Source: Lyophyllum atratum
Lineage: Eukaryota > Basidiomycota > Agaricomycetes > Agaricales > Lyophyllaceae
Length of the DNA: 64,000 nucleotides
NCBI GenBank assembly: GCA_014905825.1
Contig: JACGCN010000081.1
Location: forward strand, 1-64,000
Direction of reading: 5' to 3'
Below the pieces are notes generated by a model. The model had not been told where the DNA came from. It worked only from the letters and a program-made list of their open reading frames with translations, and searched no databases. The stretch's first letter is position 1; each line of letters begins with the position of its first letter. The position numbers and the translations under genes are program-made. Below, piece by piece: positions 1 through 14,169 of the stretch.

Positions 1-2195
1 CCCCAATCTTTATGTGTTGTATCGCAGAAACGATGAACACAGTTGCGCACATCGTCTTCGAGGGATCGTTCTAAATCCGACAGTCAGTTCAAGCGGGACA
101 TGTCAATTGAAGACCACGTAACGAGATCGATACCAGGGATGCACAGTTCGAGAAGGGGTATAAGATGCCTCTGACCGCCTGACCAGGTGGTCTCCGAGAC
201 CAAAGGAAGTGCTACTCCGGCGAGCATGTTAAGAACAGCCGTCGTGCGATGGGTTTCATTTACAATCTCGAGTCCTCCATACGCACGTTCCAAGAGCTCT
301 GGCATAATCATGCCGGGTTCCAGGATTGCCATTACTCGTAAAGAACTTTGGCGTAACTTGCGCAGACGGGATCCTTTGAGAACATAGCCAAAAGGGCAGG
401 GTACGAAGGATCGCCACAAAGCTTCGACGGATTTCCGGAGTGAGACGGGATGTCTAATTCCCAACACTCAGTAATAATTACCTGCAAACATAAATTAACC
501 TACGACAGGTGTTTTGCAAGACTCCTGCTGTTCCTCTTTGAGGCGTTTGATGAATTCAGCAGCCAGGCGATTCAGAAAAGCTGTCAACTAGGAAACATGT
601 GTCAGAAAGGTATGACCTGGCATACTTTCAATTTACCGTGCTCGTCCAAGGACCAAAGTTCGATGGGTGAAAAAATGACTCCGTGCTGGTTATGATGCGA
701 TCCAGCGAGTCAACGGCTTTAGAACCAGCTATATAGCCCTTCTGGTCCTCGTCACCACGAATGTCCCCATCGAGGGCCATGGAGGTAAACGAGAATCTTC
801 GCAATCGCGCCTATCAAACGAGTTCCAGCTCAAGTCGTGGGATGAGGGAAAATTGTACTAACTGAAACGGTTGACAGGTTTCTTGATTCTCAAGGAGCCT
901 TTATTCAGCTAGAGTATCTGCGTGACCTGCTGTGGTCGAGGCGCCCTATGAAACCAGACAATGAGAAAAGGTCCACAGAGCCTGACGCAAAATTACCTGG
1001 GTCGCGCCAACAGGAACATCTGGAATCAAGCGACGCTATAATTAGAGTAGTACGGTAGAAGAAGATGGAGCTTACTCATTGAACTCAAACCCTTGGCAAC
1101 AAGGATCTTCCATTCTGCTTCAGTCCAGATACCTACATCCTTCCAACGTGCGCCACCTTCCTCCCCAGCATCTCCGCTGGTTCCAGAGACGTGTTCTTCC
1201 GATAGAAGACCGGCGAGGTCGATCATTCTGTCATCTATCACAGACGAGTTGAAAGCCTCCAGATCTTGAAGAGGGAAGGAATATAGAGGTGTGTATGGGT
1301 AGGAGGAATGAACGATGTCAAAATTGGCATCACGATCAAGACCGTCCTGTAACAAGAGGATCACTTCAGCGAACAGGCGGAGAATACATCGCGCCACATA
1401 CGTCCTTGGTAAGAAGCGGTAGGAAGGTTTCAAGCATCTCAGGGATCTCTCGAGCTGGGAAATACCGTTTACATTGCTCCGCAACATACAAAAATATATT
1501 CACGACATTGCGACTGTTATTTTGTTAATATAGTATCAAAATAGAGGAGTAGCTTACGAAGAATCCTGGATTCGTTTCATCGGCCAGAGTTCTTTCTGCA
1601 GAACACGCCAAAGAGGTCGCCAAGGAAGTTCAAGGTCAGAGGACTCGAGCTTCCGTTTGGAACCCGGTTTGCTGGCCAAGAGACGAGAGAGCATATCTGT
1701 CCAGCTGCGTGTGACCCGGGGTTCTACACCAGGGATCAGACTCAATTCGTAGTACAGGCGAACCAGTTTAGAACGCGTCGATTTATGCATGGGATAACGC
1801 ATCAAAAGCCAGCTATGAGTCTCATTATAATCAATGGAGTTGGGGCAAGACTACTGTAAGGCTTACCACTGAAGCATTCCATCCCAGGTGCTAAGCACAA
1901 GCCAGTTTTGAGATTTAGCAGCGATAAAGATCTTCCCTACAATCTCTTCCAATTTCCGGTGCATTTCTTCCACAGATTCCGTCTCGTATGGCACCGAGCC
2001 AAGGTAGGTTTGGAGGGAGGCAAGCTGCTTCTCATAATCGGACATCTCCAGCGATTCAATGGGCGTGTCAGTTATGGAAAAGCCGTCATCCTCCATATCT
2101 GGAAATACTCGGGAAGATGTGTCTTTGCTCTTCGAAAGCTCTGTATGAAGAGCGTATGGTATAGTGACTTCAGGGAGAGATTCAAATGCGGACAT
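1..2195 (-). CDS. BLM10: Proteasome activator BLM10/PA200 (PSME4), N-terminal part
   Basis: HEAT-repeat activator that caps the 20S proteasome, mainly in the nucleus. The gene runs leftward and continues beyond base 1, so the C-terminal majority is missing. The chosen start (2195) gives an acidic N-terminus beginning MSAFESLPE; a longer frame to 2222 opens with GTG, not ATG. Exon 1 is 2195-1867 and exon 2 is 1812-1558, joined by clean GT-AG introns. Exon 2 encodes the family segments YYELSLIPGVEPRV and LELPWRPLW; exon 3 (near 1525-1410) carries YFPAREIPEMLETFLPLL; a distal exon (about 467-84) carries ETHRTTAVLNMLAGVALPLV and LLELCIPGIDL. These are recognisable PA200/Blm10 blocks in the right order. 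It is divergent from the AIM18-like gene, with starts 270 bp apart. Confidence 0.9.
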
Positions 2196-2464
2196 GATAC
2201 TGGTTTGAAAGAAGAAGCTCACTGATAGGCCTGAGTTTTATGTATCGCAACCTTTAGAGGCTTACGCGTCTCACAGAGACACTTTAGTAATCAGGATATG
2301 TGCGCAGTTGCACTGGGGAAGCCGCGGAAGCGTAAGATTCGACGCGCAAGCCACTGACATCGATCGTCAAAGTGTGCCTGTCAAGCCACGTGGGTGACCA
2401 TTACGTAATAGGTATCGCTTTTGGCACCCGTGCCGAATCCCGAGCACCCGACGCTCCATTCCCA

Positions 2465-3523
2465 ATGTTCAACCTCTTCCGGCCTTTTGGACGACGGGTC
2501 GCTCAAGCACGAGGCGGCGGCGTCTTCGACACGATATCCAAACGTGCCCTTCACAGCATCCCGAGACCAAAGTCAAGTCTCGTCAGCCCTAGGGTTCTCT
2601 GGGGTGCTGCAGCTGTGTTGTCAACCGCGACCGCATTTGTTAACTTCGGGCCCACGATTTACCTCGACTCAGCCGCGATAGGAAGTAACCAGGATAATGC
2701 TGAAACAATAGGTCTGTAAGCGTACCTCTCGTCATTAACCAGACCCTGATCGAACGACAGCGGACCCTGCGACGTCGATCGAATTTCCAACTACCATCCG
2801 TATTCCTTCGAAGATTAAAATACCTACGATGTCTCTTGTCGGTTTGGGAGTACGAACGGTTTCATTCCTGGCATAAAAGTATACTCAGTTGGCTTCTACG
2901 CAGACCTTGCCAAATCCCAATCTCAAGGTCAGTAGCTGTCTGTCTGCCCGTTTATTAAACTGACGACTCTCTAGCTATCTCCAGACATGAGTGTCGATGA
3001 GAAGGTTGAAACACATTGTGCGCAACACTGCATGTGTAATTCGAATTGGTTAGGTCGTTTTTATTTTGTGTGGCTCCCCTAGTCATAGACAAATTTCCAG
3101 TTCCTGTGCGAACAACTTCGTATACTCACCTCCGCGATGCATTCATGCGCGCTTTGCAAGCGAGGATGGCATTAGGCAAAACCGATGGCACACTTTCGGA
3201 GGAAGAAGCCTACGCCATTGGATCTCCAATGCGCAAACTGAAGTCGCTTTTCCCAAATTCACCACTTCAGAAGGGCAGTCCTCTGGATATTTTCCTTTCC
3301 GCGCCATCTCCCGAACGGCCTCGTACCTTGGTTTTCAGAGACCTCGGAGCCATCGAGAGCGACTGGGTCGCCACTGAGTTCGTCCTTCACTACTTTGAAG
3401 GGGCTGGACCTAGCCCTGCTGTAAGTTCATTGTAGATCAACATTGTCACAGGCTAACTCCTGGCCCACACAGCTGAAAAAATCTGTTGTAGACCGTTTAG
3501 GAGTCATAGGACAAGTAATATAA
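2465..3523 (+). CDS. AIM18/AIM46-like mitochondrial chalcone isomerase-fold protein, frame interrupted
   Basis: Members of this fungal family are mitochondrial proteins with a chalcone-isomerase-like fold that have probably lost the plant enzyme's activity. The N-terminus (from MFNLFRPFGRR) is Arg-rich like a presequence, followed by a hydrophobic segment (WGAAAVLSTATAFVNFG). Later exons give SYTHLRDAFMRALQARM, LKSLFPNSPLQKGSPLDI and FRDLGAIESDWVATEFVL, all hallmark blocks. The last exon is 3473-3523 after an intron at 3421-3472. Between about 2865 and 3015 the conserved translation (TVSFLGIKVYSVGFYADLA, then HIVRNTACVIRI) can be read only by switching frame three times: one base seems missing near 2869, and one extra A is present near 2919 and near 3010. 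No intron explains this. Either the gene is decaying or the sequence has homopolymer errors here. Confidence 0.8.
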
Positions 3524-3793
3524 AAAGCTTGTATTCACGAGGCCTCTTCAGATGTTTGATCACGGATACCGACACATCCTCCCAAGTTGTCTATCATGGC
3601 CTAAATTTACAAACGGAGCAGGTGACCTTCCACCCACCGACGTTCTTCCGCAATCCGGTAATTTGCCTTCAGACGTCTTATTAACTTTCACGCTAGGGGA
3701 AGATATATAGTCCGCCATTTGTTTATGCCTTTGCATACAATAGCTTTGATCAGGAATACTCTCACCCCCCCATCCTTTTGAAGTCGCTCACCC

Positions 3794-4936
3794 ATGATTA
3801 AGCCATACAAGCTGAAGTATCTAAACCGTAAGCTTTTCTTTACTGTGTTATGATTGTATCGTCTTACATCTTCCAGAGGAGCAGATAGACCGATTCCTCA
3901 ACGATGGATACGTGGTGATCAAGGATGCCTTTACGAAAGAAAAGGCGGCCGAATGGATGGCCAATATATGGACTCGTCTTGGGATGGACCCTAACGACAA
4001 GTCAACATGGGACCGAGAGCGTATCCACATGCCGTCGCACAAACGGGAACTGGTGGCTGAGTTCGCGCCAAGGGTGCTCCCTTTCTCGAACTCGTAATAG
4101 CTGAGGAGATGCTGAGACTGTCATAGGCATGGGACGCGATAAAAGATCTCCTTGGCGGGGAAGATAGGATCGACGAGAAATCCAGCTCGTGGGGTGACTC
4201 TTTCATTGTCAATCTAGGCACAGACGGGCTAGAAAGGGCGAACAAACCCGTCGATCCGCAAGATCTAGACAACTGGCATGTCGACGGAGACTTCTTCGTA
4301 GGCAACTGTCGTGACTCAACCAAAGTCCAACTAATGTTTGGGATGCAGGTTCACTATCTGGATTCCCCAGAACAGGCATTGCTTGTCATTCCCATTTACT
4401 CCGATATCCGGCCTGGAGGTGGAGGAACAATGATTTCGCCCGACGGCATGCCCTTGATCGCCCGTTATCTCGCAGCCCATCCGGAGGGTGTGCTGCCTAC
4501 GGGGCTTTCCTTCACGCCATCCACGAGCACACATGCGGATCCCAAGGAAGACCCAGGATACTGGTCGCACTTGAAAGAGATAAAGAACTGTGGAAAGTTC
4601 GTGGAAATGACCGGGGAAATAGGTGATGTCGTCCTCATGCATCCGTTGATGATGCACTCTGCGTCGAAGAACTATACGAGGGTTCCGAGAATTATCACCA
4701 ACCCACCGGTTGGATTGAGGGAACCGTTTAAATTTGCACGTGAAAATCCAGAACACTATAGCCTGGTAGAACGAACGACGCTGAAGGCGTTGAACGTCGA
4801 GCGACTGGACTACAAGATTACCACAGTGCGACAGAGGATCGTGCCAGCTCGAGCCACAGCTCAAAACAAGGTTCTAGAGGTGGAGAAGCAGCGGCTGGCT
4901 GCGGCTGAAAAGACGCGAGCAACGGATGTCATCTAG
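3794..4936 (+). CDS. Phytanoyl-CoA dioxygenase (PhyH) family protein
   Basis: Fe(II)/2-oxoglutarate-dependent dioxygenase of the PhyH superfamily; the substrate cannot be told from sequence. Four exons keep frame: 3794-3827, 3877-4073, 4127-4297 and 4349-4936, giving about 329 residues, a usual length. The N-terminal block (QIDRFLNDGYVVIKDAFT) is the typical PhyH opening. The facial triad is visible as the H-x-D of NWHVDGDFF and a distal His in MHPLMMHSASKN, followed by the 2-oxoglutarate-binding Arg in RVPRIITNPP. The C-terminal 50 residues are helical, charged and probably variable. The second intron's donor (GTGCTC) is weak; the rest are ordinary. Basidiomycete genomes carry many PhyH paralogues, some in natural-product pathways, but nothing next to this copy suggests a biosynthetic cluster. 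Confidence 0.88.
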
Positions 4937-5249
4937 GGACAATAGTAATGGATCATTCCCATGGATTCCCTGCGTATATTTTGTAAAGGCATACATCGGG
5001 CACCTTAGGCTTTACAAGTCACCTCGGATCGGAACTGAAGTGACGCGCGACGCGCATGTCACGTGTTCGTTTGTCGAATACGATCAACAAACAGGTCGCG
5101 TCGAAGTCGCGTCCGAAAATGCTCAAAAGGCGTGGGACTGTTGAGACTCCGACAATTCATTCTTGGACTCTTACCACCACCATCGTCAAGACTTCCGACA
5201 AGAACTCGCCAGGCCCCCACTTTTGTTTCGCACCTTGACAATATTAATT
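4937..5249. other. Intergenic region upstream of histone H3
   Basis: 313 bp containing the 3' flank of the PhyH gene and the H3 promoter. I see GC-rich CGCG clusters and a CACGTG E-box near 5058, but no clear canonical histone promoter element and no gene. Confidence 0.4.
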
Positions 5250-5837
<588 letters not shown>

Positions 5838-6159
5838 AGGAGGGACGTCTTACACAGCGTAGGGCCCATACCTTTCCTCGCATCGTGATGAGCAGCAGTT
5901 TACACGATTGTAATTTTAACCATGTATCGTTCAGCAACATATTTATGGACTTGCATTTTTGTACACCAAGGAGGGAGTGGCAAGAACGCGCGGCTGGAAA
6001 TTGAAATGAAAGAGATGATATACTCTAGTCTCTCGGTCTTGGCAATGGTACGGTCGTTGCTCGATTTGATGATCGCAATGTTTTGACCTATGTACCAAGC
6101 CCTTTAAATTTCCTACTACGGGCTCTGCTCCGACTCGTCTGTCTTGACCACCTCGTGCC
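5838..6159. other. Intergenic region H3-TIM21
   Basis: 322 bp between two genes on the same strand. It holds the H3 3' flank and the TIM21 promoter; nothing else is recognisable. Confidence 0.4.
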
Positions 6160-7470
6160 ATGAATTTCCCAAGCTCCTTGCTTCGGGTGCAACATTCGAC
6201 TATTCTTACACGCTCCTTGTCAAAATGCCCCCGAGCATCCACGTTGTCCAGGCGCAAATATGCAACCAATCGCGACACTGCATCGTCACCGCTTTCCCAG
6301 TCTCTGGACACAAAGCAACGCGCGGTACCAAGGGGAGACTCGGTAGGACCGTTCCAGTTAGGGCTTGCTCAGTCATCATTGAAGAAGGGGGAACGGGTGC
6401 AGAAATGGTCAGAGCTGAGTACCGGAGGGAAAGGTATGTCCTTGTCATGTTCACGAGCTGATCAGGCGGCTGAGTATTGTTGCCAGTAATGCGAACAACC
6501 GCGCGTACCACGAACCTGGCTGTAATACTATTTGGCGCCAGCCTATCTGCCTTGCTAGTATATTCACTTACGTCGGAGCTGTTCTCGAAAAACTCGCCTA
6601 CAGTTTTGTATGGCGAGGCCTGTGAACGGATAAAGGCGTCCCCTGAGGTACGTTTCATTCCACCCGCAACCTGTATAACATGCCCATGTCCTTTCAGGTT
6701 GCTAGGTATCTCCGCGGACCGCTCTCCTTCCACAATAATCCTCCTTCAGCCGTCCGGCCCCGGCATAGGAATCGTCACGTCATTTCACAGATAATGGTCG
6801 ACGGCTATGGCCAGGAACATATGATCATGACGTTCTATGTGGAAGGTCGCCCCCCGGGTGATGAGACTCCGCCCTCAGAGGCTTCATATATGGACGCGGC
6901 GTCCGAGTGGGCGCATGACAAAATATCCGTTTTCTCTGACCTCACCCTCGACGAGTCCGTATCATGGACTAAAGACCATGCTCGTAATACCTGGGACAGG
7001 ATGATACGCTTATTCAAGTACTTGAGCGGGGCGCCTGTACCACCGCCTTCCCTTCCTTCACACCCTTCGAATACGCCAGAGCCGCAAAAAAGCGAAGACA
7101 GAGGCGCCTGGAGTTTTGCGGGAATGTTTTCAACTTTGAAAGGATCAAAAGGAGGTCAATCTGAACCCAGGCATGCGCCAGACGGACAACCGTACACCGA
7201 AGGACAGGTTCATGCCAATTTCATCCGGGTGAGTCTCATCAACGCCTCTGTGTAAGCCCTTTTAACATTCCGACAGAATAAGGACGGTTACTTCGTGTTC
7301 CGATATTTGCTGATTGACATCCCAAGTGAGTTCATACCGACCCCATCTAATTTCACTTCCTGACCGCCTTACCAATAGATTCACGAGATCCAAACAGAGT
7401 TCGAGTGTTTGTAGAACGAGCGCCGGGAGTACGGGACAATGAGCCAGTTATGCGATGGAATAATTCATAG
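6160..7470 (+). CDS. TIM21: Mitochondrial import inner membrane translocase subunit Tim21
   Basis: Tim21 links the TOM complex to the TIM23 presequence translocase and to respiratory chain assembly. Five exons keep frame: 6160-6433, 6487-6647, 6698-7228, 7277-7325 and 7379-7470. The protein starts with an Arg/Ser-rich presequence (MNFPSSLLRVQHSTILTRSL), has one membrane span around residues 98-120 (NLAVILFGASLSALLVYSLT) and then the intermembrane-space domain. The signature is LYGEACERIKASPEV, LRGPLSFHNNPP and RNRHVISQIMVDGYGQEHM. The C-terminal end (DGYFVFRYLLIDIP, RVFVERAP) fits the family. An insertion of about 90 residues (roughly 170-260), rich in Pro, Ser and Gly, lies inside the IMS domain; such loops vary in basidiomycete Tim21. 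Identification is firm. Confidence 0.95.
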
Positions 7471-7561
7471 CCGTCGTCTGTATCTTGAATAAATGTTAAT
7501 GTGTCCATACTACACTTGTCAAAATCCTTGGTCTATATGCAAATCATGCATCGAAAGGTGT

Positions 7562-8136
7562 TCATGCATCTGCAAACATCTTCTGTACACGTTTGAGCAC
7601 TGAATCCTTTGACGGGTCTGTAGGGAGAACGTTAAAGTCCAATCCACTAAACAGGATGAGGTCATATGTACCGTATGGATGATCCTTCGAAGGTATTTCG
7701 AGCAGTGCCGGGAACGCTTGCTGGTACTTGTCCACAGTTGGTCTGATCTTCTCTGCAACCTAGAACGCGACATCGTGAGCCTTTTGGGAAGCCTCCAAAC
7801 TCCTACACCGAACGTACGTGTTGGTTAATCAACAATATGGCAATATCCTTCCGCGACGTGAACTCTTGGAAGGCAGACTCGATTGCTGACACTTGAGTCT
7901 CTGCGTGTAAGGTTGGATCAGGAAAGCAGTGATGCGGAGAAGACCACACATACTCGCGTCGACAACGAGGAAATTCTTCTTCTGTTGTGCATTTATCTGA
8001 CCAATTCCAGCCAACAGAAGACCAGTGATAGAATCCTGCGGCAAGATCAGCATCAGAGTATCTAGTATAGACTCTTGCGCACCTCGTCTCCAATGACCGC
8101 AAGCAGATTGCGGTCTTTGAAGGATGTGCTCGCCAT
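7562..8136 (-). CDS. VMA7: V-type proton ATPase subunit F
   Basis: Subunit F of the V1 sector of the vacuolar H+-ATPase, part of the central rotor stalk. Five exons on the minus strand: 8136-8083, 8035-7954, 7900-7818, 7759-7672 and 7617-7562, totalling 120 residues, the family's standard length. Visible blocks are [40 protein letters not shown] and [20 protein letters not shown]. All introns are GT-AG and every exon joins in frame. Start chosen at the ATG giving [10 protein letters not shown] just before the conserved block. It is divergent from SGT1 (start-to-start 240 bp), so the two may share a promoter. Confidence is high because the whole protein aligns mentally with yeast Vma7. Confidence 0.96.
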
Positions 8137-8376
8137 CGTCAAGGTTGACGACTTGGAATGGCTGCGACTTGAAATGGAATGTTTGGCGGTGTCATCATAA
8201 TCTAATCTTAGTCAAACACTTTGGACGGTGTCTCACCGGCACCCATCATCTCATCGTCGGTCGCGCCCTCGCTCACCCACTTGTAACGGAATCGAATTCA
8301 CGCAAATTCCAAAGGCTCTGACGGACTCTGTTGCTTACCTCGGCAGGTCTCGCTCTCTGCCTTCTGCTGCTATAGT

Positions 8377-11410
<3,034 letters not shown>

Positions 11411-11588
11411 AGGAGTCTGCCAGTACCAACTAGAAATGAATCTTGAAATTGCCACTTGACAATAATAGATAACGTGACCCATAATTACGCCAAAGGCCTC
11501 GCCGATTTAGCAGCAGCTTCGTTCAGAATCGCTGCGATAAACACTCTCAGGCTCGTCACAGAATAGGCCATAAACAGAGATCAGCCTC

Positions 11589-12464
11589 ATGATCCATGCT
11601 GTACTCATCTGTTCGTGCCGTTGACTGAATTGTGGGGCCCTTGGCTAACACACGTCTGTCTAGTCAATACCTCGGGAGTTGCGAGATTGACCAAATTCTA
11701 CACACCCTTACACCAATCTTCCCAGACATTGGTACAGAAGATCTTTTCTCTCATTCACACTCGCCCCGCCAGTCTGTGCAACTTCCTGGATGCTCCGGAA
11801 CTCGAGGCGTTCCTGGGACCGAAGAGCGAAGTCGGTGAAAGATGCCAGGTCGTTTATCGAAATTACGCGACCCTCTACTTCGTCTTTGTCGTGGATGGCG
11901 CGGAAAGCGAGCTTGGAATTCTCGATTTGATTCAAGTGAGTCCCAAGGATCTCCCGTGAATTGGAATTTCCTGCTCACAGGCGGTCCTGGAGGTCTTTGT
12001 GGAGTGTCTGGATCGCGCCTTTGAGAATGTCTGCGAGCTTGACCTTGTGTTTCACTTTGACGAAGTAACCCTTATTTTGAACGCAGTCCGATTCCAGCTC
12101 ACTGCGATGCATCAGGTACACCACATTCTTGCTGAAATCATACAGGGCGGATTGGTTCTGGAGACAAATGTGGAGGAGATAGACGCTTCGGGTATGTGCT
12201 TAATTGTCCATGTCTCTCACCATCTTTCACGTGGAGTGCGCTGCACCTGTTCATTTTCTTCTTACGGTCAAATATTTGACGGTTACATTCCGACTTATAC
12301 TATGACCATCAGTTCGACAGGCGTCAAGAGCGCGGAAAGAATCATATGCATCTGCGAACCCCCTTTCGTTGGGCGGTGGGAGTGGCCTAGGTACCCGAGG
12401 AGGAAATATCAAAACACCTCTTGGTTGGCTGACGGGGAAATTGACGGGAGCTGGAGCAAGATAA
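11589..12464 (+). CDS. APS3: AP-3 complex subunit sigma (clathrin adaptor small chain)
   Basis: Small subunit of the AP-3 adaptor, which sorts cargo from endosome/Golgi to the vacuole. Five exons: 11589-11610, 11664-11935, 11981-12064, 12116-12191 and 12313-12464 (201 residues). The start is a very short exon giving MIHAVLIFNTSG, which is the family's N-terminus. Further blocks are RLTKFYTPLH, CQVVYRNYATLYFVFVVDG, SELGILDLIQ, DLVFHFDEVHHILAEIIQGG and VLETNVEEIDAS. For the last exon I used the acceptor before 12313 rather than the AG at 12320, because only this frame gives a sensible tail (RKESYASANPLSLGGG, Gly-rich, ending GAGAR). The other frame stays open to 12697 but encodes nothing family-like. 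Confidence 0.93.
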
Positions 12465-12806
12465 AAGCAATCATTCGCTCAATACTCAGACGTCATCGGG
12501 CGCGGAATCGTGGAATCCTTATTCCTTGTCCATCCAACGATCATTTATACATCCTGGCTTGGGGCGCTTGGCGGTTCGAAGCTGCAGGTGAAGCCGGAAC
12601 CTCGCCCAAGACACTGGGATCGTCGACGAATGCGGGGCTACTGCTGTATCTACGGCAGCTCATAACACCCGTATGTACGTCCGAGGGACAGGAATAGTAC
12701 GGTGATGTCCATAGCCTTATGCAACAAATTTAACACGCACATTCAACCGGGGGCTGGCGGTGCAGCAAGTGATGTTCCTGTACCTTCTCATTCAATAAAT
12801 AATTTT
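12465..12806. other. Convergent intergenic region APS3/MED6
   Basis: 342 bp between two stop codons facing each other. An open frame runs through much of it, but it is the unspliced extension of the last APS3 exon in another frame and has no family similarity. Confidence 0.4.
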
Positions 12807-13920
12807 TTACGAACACGGAGAACGAGGTCGCGTACGTTTCCTTTTCTTTTTACCCCCGCCAGCGGGTGCTTTAGTGGGCTCCAGCTGGGTCGGCGCGCTT
12901 TGTATGATTTTTGGCGTCGTACCCTGGGACGAGCTCGGACCAGGGGTAGCGGAGGAACGTAGATGTGTCGCGGGAGTCTCTGCTGGCGCATTCTCGGCAC
13001 TGATAGCAAAAGCGCTTGAAGCCAGGGACATTTTTGAATGGGCAGCGGTTGCACGCATCGCGTTCAGAAGGAGCATGTTGTTCTGTTGCCGCTTCGGGGC
13101 CCCCGGTGAGTTGGGAACCTTTCGCTTCAATGAGGCAATTGAAGATATCCCTTCCTCGGGGTTTATGGCTTCATCACCTGCCGTCCGTTTTTTTGTGGTC
13201 TCTGTGGAGAGGGAGGGGTCCGTGATTGGCCACACGAAGCCAGTTCTAGGCGTGTAATCGGGCCGGTGGGATCGCAAGATGTCCAGAGAAGTTTGCAGGG
13301 AATGCAGAGATGTAAGCTGAATTTGGCTCATGATTAACATTTGTTCACGGGCACAGAAGACGTGCTTACGAGGCGATTCGATAGAATTGTGTAGACGTCA
13401 GGGGACTGGTATATACGGTTATTCGCGATGAAATAAGCTGCCATTGGTTTAACTGAGGAGCGTGGCATTAAGTGTGGCAAGCGCGACGCTACAATTGAAT
13501 ATGCGAACCTTCGTCAGGCGACAATCTCTCCCTTTTCTGAATGATGAACAAAGAAGGCGGCTGGGCATGGACGACCGCAAACTCGACACCAGTAAATCGC
13601 CTAAGTTTGTTCTATATATAAGCCGTGAATCTAGGACCATGCTGTTTGAGTATACTTCAGTTCTTCCGCCTCATTTTCGATAGGCAGGCCCGAGTGTATA
13701 GTCTGCATGCGCAGGACCTGGTTGTTGCTCTGCTTATCGTAGAACATAGAGGTGGCAAAGTAGTCGAAAACATTCTCAGTCGTCAGCGGTCCATTGGCCT
13801 GTGATCCGAATCAGCGGTCTACATGGATAATTTACATTGGGAGCGAACCTGGATCCATTCATGCCAGATGAAAAATCGGTGACTGTAGTCATCTGGGGGG
13901 TGCAAATCATTTATGTCCAT
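12807..13920 (-). CDS. MED6: Mediator of RNA polymerase II transcription subunit 6
   Basis: Head-module subunit of the Mediator coactivator in the nucleus. Five exons: 13920-13849, 13798-13656, 13600-13509, 13452-13370 and 13316-12807, giving 299 residues. Exon 1 encodes MDINDLHPPDDYSHRFFIWH; exon 2 holds the signature NVFDYFATSMFYDKQSNNQV with IHSGLPIENEAEELK; exon 3 gives GVEFAVVHAQPPSLFIIQKR; exon 4 gives YFIANNRIYQSPDVYTILSN. The last exon is a low-complexity Ser/Pro/Lys tail ending KKKRKRTRPRSP, a probable nuclear localisation signal. Divergent with the NRAMP gene (starts 249 bp apart). Confidence 0.96.
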
Positions 13921-14169
13921 CTGGGATCGAGACAAGGAGGAGAAGAGGCAAGGTTCGGCAACCGGAATGGTGCTGGTCAGCAAGTTCCCAACATGGTCAA
14001 CATGGTTTCCCACTTCGCCGTTCAGTTAATGCGTTCGCACGGGAAGTTTCCCTATGCCAGTCCCCTGTTTCTACCGCTATGCTGGGTTCGTCGCCATCCA
14101 TTATGAGACGACCTCTTTCTGCGCTGTCCCAATCCCCCTCCGCCCCTCCCCTAGTCCCTTCCAGCAGCA

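Noticed and set aside
4331..4864. 177-codon minus-strand frame
   Set aside because: Antisense shadow of the conserved PhyH exon on the plus strand.
11999..12697. 232-codon plus-strand open frame through the end of the AP-3 sigma gene
   Set aside because: It crosses three introns. The spliced frame to 12464 gives the family-like tail, whereas the open frame's last 120 codons match nothing.
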